A stretch of DNA of 64,000 nucleotides from Trichoplax sp. H2 (lineage: Eukaryota > Placozoa > Uniplacotomia > Trichoplacea): NCBI GenBank assembly GCA_003344405.1, contig NOWV01000021.1:124001-188000 (forward strand), given 5' to 3'. This document shows, one piece after another, positions 27,111 to 38,500 of the stretch. The position numbers were made by a program, and so were the translations under genes. The notes below the pieces were generated by a model, which ran no database searches, was not told the DNA's origin, and was given only the letters and a program-made list of their open reading frames with translations. The stretch's first letter is position 1. Each line of letters begins with the position of its first letter.

Positions 27111-27760
27111 CGTGCACTTTCTCTATTGCATTTCTATCCATGAAGAAGTAACTTGGGTTATTTTATAGCCGAATTCTTCTTTACCGTTTAATCGTGCACT
27201 TTCTATTTATGAAGAAGTAACTTGGTTATTTTACAGCCAAATTCTTCTTTACCGTTTAATCGTGCACTTTCTCTATAGCATTTCTATTTATGAAGAAGTA
27301 ACTTGGTTATTTTACAGCCAAATTCTTCTTTACCGTTTAATCGTGCACTTTCTCTATAGCATTTCTATCCATGAAGAAGTAACTTGATTATTTTACAGCC
27401 AAATTCTTCTATACCGTTTAATCTTGCTCTTTCTCTATAGTATTTCTATCCATGAAGAAGTAACTTGGTGATTTTACAGCCAAGTTCTTCTTTACCGTTT
27501 AATCGTGTACTTTCTATTTATGAAGAAGTAACTTGGTGGTTATACAGTTTAATCGTGTACTTTCTATTTATGAAGAAGTAACTTGGTGATTATACAGCCA
27601 AGTTCTTCTTTACCGTTGAATCGTGTACTTTCTATCCATGAAGAAGTAACTTGGTGATTTTACAGTCAAGTTTTTCTTTACCGTTTAATCGTGTACTTTC
27701 TATTTATGAAGAAGTAACTTGGTGATTTTACAGCCAAATTCTTGTTTACTACCGTTTCAT
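27111..27760. repeat. Nine-unit minisatellite with 82/68/50-bp length classes
   Basis: Units start with CGTGCACTTTCT or CGTGTACTTTCT at 27111, 27193, 27261, 27342, 27423 (CTTGCTC variant), 27504, 27554, 27622 and 27690. Lengths are 82, 68, 81, 81, 81, 50, 68, 68 and about 71. All share ATGAAGAAGTAACTTG and, except the 50-bp unit, TTCTTCTTTACCGTTTAAT. The 81-82 and 68 classes differ by the block CTCTATAGCATTT. The array ends about 840 bases before the KCTD3 start codon. Confidence 0.95.
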
Positions 27761-28017
27761 GTTTTGATCGACCTAAACTTGATGATGTTCTTACAAGATG
27801 ACGTCATCCGATGGAAATATGCAATTCTGCGCGGCTGCTAGAATGAGTCATCATGCAATCTCCATGCGCCAAGCCTGTAGTAATACAACGGAAACATCCT
27901 GTAGTGAAGTAGAGTGTAGTATAAAAGCGAAGAATGGAATTTTTGGGTACTGCAAATCACCAGAAGTGAAGATTTGGTGTAGGAGTAATGTGACTAGTGC
28001 CATACGGTACGCAAACT

Positions 28018-28166
28018 CAGTCATGCACAGTACATTGTACAGTAGTATACAGTGTATACCCGCTAGTAACCGGCATTGGAGTACTGTACAGTACTGTAGA
28101 GTACTGTACTGTACAGTGTACAGAGAGAGAATTACAGTATTTTACTGAGAGAAAGTGTACAGTACA
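28018..28166. repeat. GTAC-rich palindromic island upstream of KCTD3
   Basis: Dense overlapping TGTACAGTAC / ACTGTACAGT motifs (for example GTACTGTACAGTACTGTAG and GTACTGTACTGTACAGTGTA), much more GC-rich than the surroundings. A matching island sits upstream of SLC39A9 at 42141-42311. Long open frames on both strands here result from the repeat and are not genes. Confidence 0.75.
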
Positions 28167-28175
28167 GTTAGGTGC

Positions 28176-28277
28176 AACGCCAATGGGTCCATAGCGGATC
28201 ACTACTAGCAATCTCAACAATGGATCCGTACCGGATCACTACTAGCAATCTCAACAATGGGTCCGTACCGGATCACC
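28176..28277. repeat. 37-bp direct repeat, about 2.7 copies
   Basis: GGATCACTACTAGCAATCTC recurs at 28196 and 28233, and GGATCAC again at 28270, a period of exactly 37 bases. The units are nearly identical (GGATCCGTACC versus GGGTCCGTACC). A partial unit precedes them. Confidence 0.9.
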
Positions 28278-28601
28278 AAGTTGATGTCAAGCGCTCAACT
28301 GTACGTACCCCACAGGATGATGAGCGTATATTGGCGTCATTGATCACCGTCTGACCTAGTGCAAAACAACAAAACAACGGCTCACTCTCTTGGAGAGTGA
28401 AACTAGGGACATTTCATGCTCTGACATCAGCAATTCACAGAATCGTTTCACAAGATGGCGAAAAGTATCTAAGAAAGGAAGCAAGACGTTGCCACCAACT
28501 GCTGTTCGAAAATAGGAGAAGCTTGGTAAAAGCCAACTGCTAACACGATAGAAATCGACTGAGCCAGGGAAATCCATTCAGGATCAATCTATTTTGCGCA
28601 A

Positions 28602-31600
28602 ATGGAATCGGTTAGCTTTTCGCCTTATTCACTGTCAGTTGGAGATACCATTATCAAGCTCAACGTTGGTGGTAAAAGGTGATGTAGGATATTGTAGGCA
28701 TGAATATAGAAACTGCATGGGGTAGCTATCGATTGCCAGAAAGCGAGCTATTACCTTGGTTAACCTTGATCAGCAGTAACGGTGATCAAAACTGTTTAAT
28801 CCATATAGTAGTTCGCGTGTGATGACATGCAGAGCTAGCTTGAGGACAATCCTAGACGCGTACTGGTAATTGACGAGTAGAATAGTGGAAGCATAATTTA
28901 TCCCTTTACCAGTCAACAAGATCGCCTACAATCATCATCAAAATTTTACTGTACATCGTTACCATTACTATTTCCAGTTAATCTTATTGGTAACATGATA
29001 TTATAATGTCTATGTAATACAGCAGTATCTGTCAAGATAAACTTCATGCCATTGGTACTGTCGTTCTGCTTGGGTCAGACATTACAACTTGATCACTTGA
29101 CTTGAAAACAAAACATTTTCCATGACACATTTAACGATCTTGATGATATGATGGTATTATAGCTCAATACCCATTTCTCAAGGATGATGTAATAACACTA
29201 GAGGAGAAAGTTCTTTACAACCACCAAAAGACTCTTCTTACACGTAGTTTGATTTCAACATCGGCAATGTCATTATCATTCAATCCCAATACCTTTTTCT
29301 CAATGTCAGTATTCTCTTTCTCTTATTTTATCCACAAGTCGCTGGTATACTGTACTAGAATAGAGTCAGTTCGCTGACTCGATCAAAAAGATTATTGTTG
29401 CACACAGCTTCATGGAATATCCGTTTTCAATATCACTCATTGATAAAGCCTATACATCATCCCATGATTACGTCTATTTATAGTCCAGTCCTGGATTGAC
29501 TAGATCAAATGGTTGTTATTGCATGTAGTTTTACCGATATACGCCTTGCAGTACCTATTTTTCACTGATAATTCTGGTATTCTCGTACATAAAGCAATAG
29601 GTACTTTACACTACGATTTGATTCACTTGATCAAAATTCTGTTATTACACCTGGTTTAACTTCTACTGAATATGGGAAATATTAGATGATCGCCACAATG
29701 TCCGTCATGCTTACTAATTTATGACTAAACTGCCTTCTTTAAACTTGTACAATAATCACATACATCAGTTAGCTAATGATACCCTACTAAAATAAGAGCA
29801 TGATAGACGGGTATGAATTCATTTTTCGAATGATATTGCCGAGCATACTCGTATTTCTCCTTCGTAAAACAGCTCGTCACATTAACCTGCAGCTTAAAAG
29901 TAGTTCTTGTTTACTCATGTTTTGACTTGCATATTGTTACTCAATCATTTCATTATCTAAGATTTAGTGATTGCCTAGTAGCACAATTTGTAGTAAAAAA
30001 ATGTTACATTCAACAAGAAACTAATCTACCTACTTCTTTGGTTCGTGTAGACTCATAGGTTAGGTAGTCCGTGATTAACCCTACCTACGTATGATGTCAT
30101 GATTCGAGTAAATGGATTTACATATCAAAGCTATACGAAAGTACAATATGGTAGTTTCATGGTCTTCTTTATCCTATTATATTTCGTTGCTAGATAATCT
30201 TCACATCCAAATACTGTTCGTATACTGTAGTTACTCGATAGTGATTTTGTACGAGTATCACTACATGATACCAGTACAAATAAAGAAAGGATTATGGCTA
30301 TCGAAAGCATTTGTCATAAAGTTCAATAACAATCTGATTGTTTAACGTGATCTTTTTATAATGTTGTGAATATTCTGTATTCATAAAAATCATCAGTGGA
30401 TTGAAAAATTACGTAATTGAATTTAAGAATTATGACTCTACGTCCTATAGTGCTGAACATTAGCAATTAATCACTGCTATTATATCATTGATTGTATAGA
30501 TTTCAGACCTCCAAGCAAACTCTAACGTGGATTCCGAATACTTTCTTTACATGGTTAGCAGGCTATGTAATTATGTACTCGTCTATATTAAATTAAGGAT
30601 TCTTTCTATATACATTTATAATTATGATTGGATTTGGTTATGGCAATGATATAGATGAGCATAGTAATAGCCAGTATAGATAGCATTATTACAAATTATG
30701 ATTTGGCTAACGTCATATCTTACTGTTCGATGGACTTTATTTCATGTAGTATACCAGCTACAGAATTGTTATTATAATTGTAACACAATCCGTTATGGCA
30801 AAATGCTTCTTTTGGAAGTAATATTGAGTTTTGGCTATGATTGAAATTGTAATTTCTCAGTAGTTTCTGGAATAAATTTTACGTACATCATAACCTTCGG
30901 AAAGATGATATTCATTTTATGACGTTACTATCAATATCGGCTGGTATCTTAATATTTCCAGCAAAGTCGTTCTGTAAGATACAGTTACAATCACTTTCCA
31001 AGAGTGTAATAACCACCTAATCCTAAATGTTGTCTTTACATAATAAAAAAAGTTTGCTGGATGGTAGAATACCAACGCTGAAAGATGAAAATGGCGACGT
31101 AAGTTTAGTACTATAAATCTATCTAAGTAAATACATATGCCTATGCTATTTTGAGATCCAATGCAACATTGATCGCGCTATTTATGATCAGATATTTATC
31201 GACCGTGATCCCGATGCATTTATACCAATATTAAATTATTTGAGGACGAAGGAAATTGATTTACGGTAAGGTATAAGAAAACCAGTAAAAGGAAATACTT
31301 ATTTTTTAAAGCACTGAGTGTGTAATATACACGAATATATAAAACTTATTATGGATATCTTGGAAGACTTTCTAATATCCCCATTTATGTTTGATAGTAA
31401 TATTGGTCTATCAACGGTAAAACATGAGGCGGAATTTTACGGCATCACGCCTTTAGGTAAGCCACATAACTGCTCTAATGATCTCATTCTAATGACAACA
31501 GATGAATATGACTGCCACGCATAATAGCAATGAATTTTACAGTATTTTCAATTTTATTCATGATATTTTCATAGTGAGACAATTAACCTTGTGCGAAAAC

Positions 31601-34594
31601 AAGTCCGACTCCGGTTGTGGAAGTTTGCATTTCAGCGCCTACTTGTCTTCACCAAGTAAAGCTTTTCCTTTGTAGCTAAAATAGATTGCATTGATTGATA
31701 TTAAAAATAGTTGTCGTTCTCTGATAATTATTATTCTATTTTTGGCTGTTCACGATGTTTAATGGCTGTTTTTGTTATAATATATCTTTTAACATTTATA
31801 GCGCTCCCTATACCCAAATCTCATAAATTTAGTAAGCAACGTTAAAAATTTTAATTTTGAAGATAAGATTACATATATGTTATTAGCCCGAGTTACTTAC
31901 ATACTGTCGTCCATTTCATATGTAGTTGAAAGTTAATGATATTTACTAATCGAAAATACTGTCTGTTGTGAATTGTGCACACGTTATTAATATAGATGAT
32001 GCAAGTATGAAGCGTGTTTTATCAGTTACTGGACATTACAACTGGATTGCAGTTTCATTTGCTCACTGTATTTGCTGTTATAAGTAAGTATTTATTCGGG
32101 CGGTACTTAAGTGAATGCTATAATTCTATAAATTGAGATCTTGTCGAAAACGATATTTATTAGATTGACAGAAACATCAGGCTGGCAGCTAGGTTTTACT
32201 AGTCCTTATCTAGCAAATTTTGCTGAGAAAATGGCATTAAACGTTCGAGTCATTGGTGGATCCCTCGGAGATAAGATGATTGCGGTGGCTTCAGGTTAGA
32301 TGATGTGTATCGATATTTTTTATATACTGGTTATTGCGTATTATGATGGTATTACATTATCACTTTAAGCAATTTTATAATACTAGTAATATGCAGCATA
32401 ATGAAATTAAAACTCTGATACGTACGGTATTATTTAATGTCCGTATAGGAAGCCAAATTCGTTTATGGAGCTTTGGTTCTATTCCTGTAACTCAAATAGG
32501 TATGGTGCATATTACCCCTTCGCATGAGTACTGCTGTCTGTTGTATGCTATGCCAAAGCTCCTGATTCATTAGTTATTATTCATTTATAATTAGGAACTT
32601 TTGAGCTATATGTTAGCGTGGATGCATTGTTTTTCGTTGGTAGCCATCTTGTTGCAATAAGTCATACAGGGAAGATTGGTGTTTGGCATTCTACAAATCA
32701 ACACTGGCAGGTATCATCTTGAGCTACTAACAACTCCAGTAGTTATTTTAGTAACGAAAGGTTGTTCATTTCAGAAACAAGATCTAATGCCTATAACTAG
32801 TTGGGATGCTGCAGCTGAATTTCTTTTGCTGGGTTGCAGAAACGGTTGTATTTATTATATAGGTATGATAATCCTACTTACAGCATTTCTAAGAATATCT
32901 TAATTCCTTAGTTGTAAATATATTTTAATGGGTATGTAATATTTAAATATACTTAATATTTACTTTTAAATACTTTGTGTATGACACTTCCGTAGATACT
33001 CAAAAATTTCCATTAAGAATGAAAGACAACGATCTTCTCGTTACCCAATTATATAAGGATCCTGAGAACCATGCGGTCACATCTTTAAGTGTTTACTTGA
33101 CACCTAAAGGCAGTATGTTACATTAATGATATTTATGACAGTATGAAGTCATTGGCGTTGATTTATTCTTAGACATCTTTATAACTTATATCATTAATTA
33201 TAGATTTTGGAGGTGGTGGTAGCGGTAACTGGATTGAAATTGCTTACGGTACGAGTTCCGGAATTGTTCGAGTTATTGTACAGCATCCTGAAACTGTTGG
33301 GCAAGGACCACAACTGTTGCAGACATTTACTGTTCATCGGAATGCTATTACTAATGTTATGTTAAGTGAAAAAAATTTAATATCCGGTAAACGATCAATA
33401 CATTAGTAACAATCATCCTTTGCTACTAATCTTCTAGTAATGCTATGTAATATAACCTTGACTGATTACTTTCATTTATTGTAGTATGCACCGAGAAACA
33501 TGTTCGCACATGGACTGTAACTCGATTTCGTGGAATGATTTCTACTCAACCCGGATCAGTGCCGTTAGCGTCATACCGTGTCCTAACTTTATCGAATGTT
33601 CAAGAACCATTCTATGGTTTGGAGGCAGGAAATCAAATTGGTAAAGAAATTAATATGATATAATAGGATTTGCAATGGTGAAATATTTACTGTCTGTAGT
33701 GGACTAATATTCTTCTTAGTAATACTATTAAAATTAATATCAAAGGTCCATATGGTCATCGTGACGGCGAGCAAATCTTTATTCAAAAAGTTATACCGGA
33801 AATAAATTATCTTTACGTTCGATTGGCTTCTACAGGGAAAAGGTAAAGTTAATAATAATCGTACAGATTTAACTTCGATAACAATGTGAATTGTTCTGTA
33901 TCCTAGAATTCTTGTTGCATTGAGAGTTAAAAATATTTGTATTGTTAAAAATAGGGTTTGTAAAATACGCTCCGTAGATGGTTCAAATATCACATGCCAC
34001 AGTGTACATGAATGCGAGGGAGTTGGTAGACTGAGTTCAAGGCTTCGAAAGTTCTTTTTTACTGGCCATGAAAATGGAAGTATTCAGGTTATTCTCACCA
34101 ATGTTGCAAGTAGTTTTAAGCTAAATTACAGTATTTCTTGACTCTATAATCAACTCTTAATAGGTTTGGGATTTATCGACTGCACTTGATGATGCACAAA
34201 AGTTCTCTGAAAGTAAGCTTTTGAAGATTCTTGTCAAAATTATTTATGCATATCACTTAGCGTATTTCTTTATTTAGCAAACGAAGCATCTGGTGATGGT
34301 GGTCCAAGTGAAAGTGAGTTACAAAAAATCTTGGAACAGTGCGATCTTGCAAGTCAGTCAGCACAATCAACTCCTATTTATGGTTCACTTGTCAGTCTCA
34401 CAAATATCGCCTCTTCACCTGTACCTCGTCGGCTCAATTATAACCGTACTATATCTACAAGTCGTATTTCATTGACAACAGGTGATGCTAGAAGCAGTTG
34501 GCATCGTGTTCCTGACAACAACAAAAGACATGAACCTGTAGAGAATGAGGAGATTAGAGTTGGCTCTCCTAAAGCAGTAATTTCTGATTGTTGA
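28602..34594 (+). CDS. KCTD3: KCTD3/SHKBP1-type BTB and WD-repeat protein
   Basis: Complete 18-exon gene, 638 codons. Exons: 28602-28678, 30500-30553, 31053-31098, 31192-31265, 31398-31456, 31575-31655, 31996-32083, 32164-32294, 32449-32499, 32595-32710, 32775-32862, 32996-33112, 33204-33386, 33485-33640, 33746-33842, 33955-34087, 34164-34212, 34278-34594 (TGA). The N-terminal BTB/T1-type domain (about residues 16-115) has [55 protein letters not shown] and [12 protein letters not shown], the vertebrate KCTD3/SHKBP1 signature. A WD/beta-propeller region follows ([88 protein letters not shown]). The C-terminal tail is shorter than in the vertebrate relatives. Vertebrate KCTD3 is linked to HCN3 channel surface expression and SHKBP1 to CIN85/EGFR traffic; the role here is unknown. 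The first introns are long, the rest 60-340 bases. AATAAA at 34607-34612. Confidence 0.96.
29220..29700. repeat. Degenerate ~125-bp tandem repeat in KCTD3 intron 1
   Basis: GATCAAA followed by a TTGTTATTGCA..TAGTTT-like stretch recurs at 29381, 29503 and 29629 (spacing 122 and 126), with a weaker earlier unit near 29223. Between them, CAGTACCTATTTTTC/CAATACCTTTTTCTC-like and GTATTCTC blocks also repeat. The intron itself (28679-30499) is far longer than most others in this gene. Confidence 0.55.
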
Positions 34595-35581
34595 TATGGA
34601 TTCAATAATAAATGACCTTAAAATTTTATATATCTATATTCATTTATAGTATGTTTTTTTGTTGTTTTAGTATGTTTATCTCGTGTTTCGATATCGTATC
34701 TTAATGGCTAGAGAGTTTTGTAGTACAGTAATTTTTGTGTGTATTCGCAAAATTTAATTCGGTATTGGTATTACTGAGTTCTATCGCCTGTAAATCTTTG
34801 TCGCGATCAATCAACTCAGGATACGATATTAACGTGCCATTGTAAAGTACCGTTTTACAGAATCATAAATAACCATTTTATAAATGCTGTTGATCGATTG
34901 ATTTGGACTATATGTTAGTAATGACTAACACTACTGCTAAATTATTTTGATGAAATCAATAATGCTAAATTATGATATATCATATTGATTACTTTAGGTT
35001 GTACGAATTAACTATTAAAGTGTTACTTAACTAATCTTAAAATTTGATATCAAATTCAAAACAGACATGCTCATTAAGTAATTATAAACATGCATATATA
35101 TATATGAATATTGTCCACATATAGTTACACCTGCAAACCCGATTTTTAAGTTTAGTAAGATTTATAATAATTTTTATCTCAAGCATAAAATGGTCTAAAA
35201 TAACTATATTGTCAAACCTGCTAATAATATAATTCATATTACTAATAGATTATTTACAAAGTTTCATTGCGCTTAAAATTTCTATCGAATGATTCTTTTG
35301 TAACATAAATTGAAATAACTTTTTCCGGCATTTTTATGGTCGCTTTGGCTAAAATTTGTGATAACATCACAATAATGCTATCGGTCGTAAATGTTCGTAT
35401 ATCACGACAGATGAAACTAAATAAAATACGCATCTATGTGAAACTGTTTTGCAACAATCTTTACCGTTGTATGGTACTGTAATTTGTATGTCGTTATATA
35501 TACACCCATTTCATTTGAAAGCGTACGTAATAATGTGGTAAAAACAGTATTGTGACTGGATAGTGGTTTTATCATTTCCAA
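34595..35581. other. Convergent intergenic region, KCTD3 / GALNT2-like
   Basis: About 990 bases between two facing 3' ends. It holds the KCTD3 polyadenylation signal near 34607, a short (AT)n run near 35097-35104, and otherwise AT-rich sequence with no coding signal. Confidence 0.6.
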
Positions 35582-38500
35582 TTATGATTCCTTCAATTGC
35601 CATATTTGCTTTTCATTATCGTCTTCGCAGGGATCAGCGACAATTTCTCCGCTTGACGAGATGGTTAAGCATCGTTGTATAAAGTTGTTTCTAATCTTAT
35701 CTTTTGTCATGTCCCATGCCTATAATACCGTAGATAAGTAATCAATGTTAACATATATTAAACATGGTCCATGGTATAATGAAAACTAATATTATACCAT
35801 GAGCTTTGCGTCCCCTTCACAAGGCATTAATGTTACAGGAATATGCTGGCCTTTGGTGTCACTCAAATATAAGCAAAGGTCCCTTTGTCTAATTTGCTTG
35901 AGATCGAGGCTATATATCCATTCCTAAGTGTCAGTAAAGATAATTAGTCTACGGTAATAAGGACTCAAAATTACTTCAGTTACTACCTGATTTCCGCCGC
36001 CGCCATGGCAAGGGAAAGTTGAAACTCTATCGCCCGGCTTACCACCAATAGAGTCGAGGCATTTGCCCCCTTGGCGCAATTCGCCAAATTTATCATTTAC
36101 GCCTTCAGGAACACTATTACATATTTATCAGTACTTTAATGACATGAAATATTTAAGAGTAAGAGTGTACATTAATATACACATGCTCCAGATTCTTACT
36201 TCAGTTCTGGGTAGACATTGCGCATATACCATTTAAATGATCTACACTTCAATTTCTCTCTTAATTTCAGGCGATCGCTAATACTAGTGTAGTAAAAATT
36301 ATTAAAAAATTGTAAGAGTAAAATTTTTGCAGTCGGATAGTTATTTCCGCATACTCTCCATAAGGAACGCCCCTGGCTCCAGGTTCTCTTTTGTAATAAA
36401 ATTTTGCATATCCATCCATCCATGCTTCCGCTGCTCTTCTGGTATTCCTGAGAACGGAATACGTAATATTACGATTGAATCAGTATACTACTATACTTGC
36501 TTGCTATCACATGCAAGCAATCATTTATGTATTTACTTTGCAAATACGAAGCCACCACCCCCAGGGAAGGTATACGGATGCCGTTTGCGAAATACATGAC
36601 CAACTCGGGAACATGGGACAATCTCAAGGCTTCCCCCACACATCCAAATACGTAAAGATATTTCTTTATTTGCGATCACCATGATATTGTCGTCAAGATT
36701 TATTTTGTGTAAAAGAATGGAACAAATAAGAACTCTTTTGCTACATCTTGTTATTGATACTGATAGTCTTACCAAGATTTTCTCCTCCCCAAACGTCCAT
36801 TCCCATATCATACTTTCCACTTTTTATGAACCAATTCTTACTGATAGAAAAGAGGCCTCCTGCAATCATTGGTGTTCTAAGTGTAATCATATAGTGGTTA
36901 GTGATTGCATACGCGTATAGCAATGATCTTGCATTATTCTTAGTAGCGCTAATATCTTTACTTTATAGGTCGTGTCGGGTGAGCGGCCCGCTGTGATTGC
37001 TCTTCAGATGTCATGCTGTCCCACTTAAAATTAAGATTCCATCCAAATCCTAGCATTTCCGAAACACAGCCAATTAATGATATTATTAGAAATCATCAGA
37101 GCTAATACATCATTTCATATAATACGAGCAATCTTTTTACCTCCTTTTAAATCTGCGGAGCTACCTATGTAATTAAACGTATCCATGTGGATAACATCGA
37201 TTATAGGGCTAACAACTATAGTTTCATTCTGCAAATGTAATACCGATGATAAATTTAGCGTGTTTATTACGAAGTAGGCGAAAATATCGTTTTATTTATA
37301 TCGAACCTGTGCAACTCGACTTAATAGAGGTTCCAACCAACGTTCATTTACTTCGCAGTGGCTGTCTAAAAATGTTAACACATCGCCTTTTGCTAGATCA
37401 GCACCTCTCACCCTAGATCGAATTAACCCTGTAGAAATATGAATTCTTGAGTTTGTGCGTAAGGTATATTTTCGAATACAATTTCTATCGCAATAATTGC
37501 AGCAAAGACAATAGGAGAAGAAATTATCGCTCCGTGCAAGTTGGAAGCTAGTCTATCTTAATGATATCATAATTATTCCTTTATTGCACTAACCTTCTCG
37601 TTTATTATTTCGCAAAGTCTTCACTTTCGGTAAGATTTTTAAGAGCCTGCCATCGTTTGCTAGATAATATTTATTTCAGTACTTTTGTTATAAAAATTTA
37701 CTATTGTGCAATAAACCATCACCATTGTTAGCATAGAGATTTTATATATGCAATAGTTTGTGAGCGTACCATTGTCACTAAAGTCGTCGACAAGAATAAT
37801 TTCTTTTAATAGCTCGGATGGACTACGGTTTAGAACACTATCACCAAAGATGAATGGATATCGTATTAATAAAAACTCAATTAATCTTAGAATCAATATA
37901 AAGCATATCTCCTATAATAACGGTCAATTGAACAAAATTTGTCGGCCCCAAGTAATGTTATTTTAAGGCAGTACTTCGATTACACTACATACCTGCGAAT
38001 TGTTCTAAGTAAAGCGGATCGAGCTTCATTATGAAATGTAATGATAACAGAGGTTGTGGGCAACTTGTGCTTGTATTCTAATGATCTGCAGCTGTTAAAT
38101 TAATTATAAAGAAAGTATAATTACATTATCAGCGTAAACATCGTAATTTTAATCTCTTTTAGTCACTGCTATCCTGTTCAGTAAAATTAACATAGATTGA
38201 CAGTTTCCGTTTGATAAAGAAAATTAATTAAAAAAATAAGCACATGTCCTATGGAGAATAATACTTTAGAGATTTAAAAGAAAAATCCTTGAACGGCAAG
38301 AATATCAACAATAAATATCGTTGCTTCGTGATTAAACTTTGGTTGTTAATTAATAGTCGACAAACACTCAAGTGTTTCGTATACGATTGTATGATTCCTC
38401 CTTGTCTTATTGCAGTACTTGGGAGTAGAACAAGTAGACCGTACAGTGACAGTTGAAGGAATAGTTTAACCTCTAAAACTTGCAATTTTTTAATTCGGTA

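Noticed and set aside
27798-28148. 116-codon + strand open frame upstream of KCTD3
   Set aside because: Its C-terminal half is repeat translation, and nothing in the N-terminal half is recognisable. It is more likely promoter or 5' UTR sequence.
33589-33993. 134-codon minus-strand open frame
   Set aside because: It spans exons and introns of KCTD3 on the opposite strand, with no motif; shadow.
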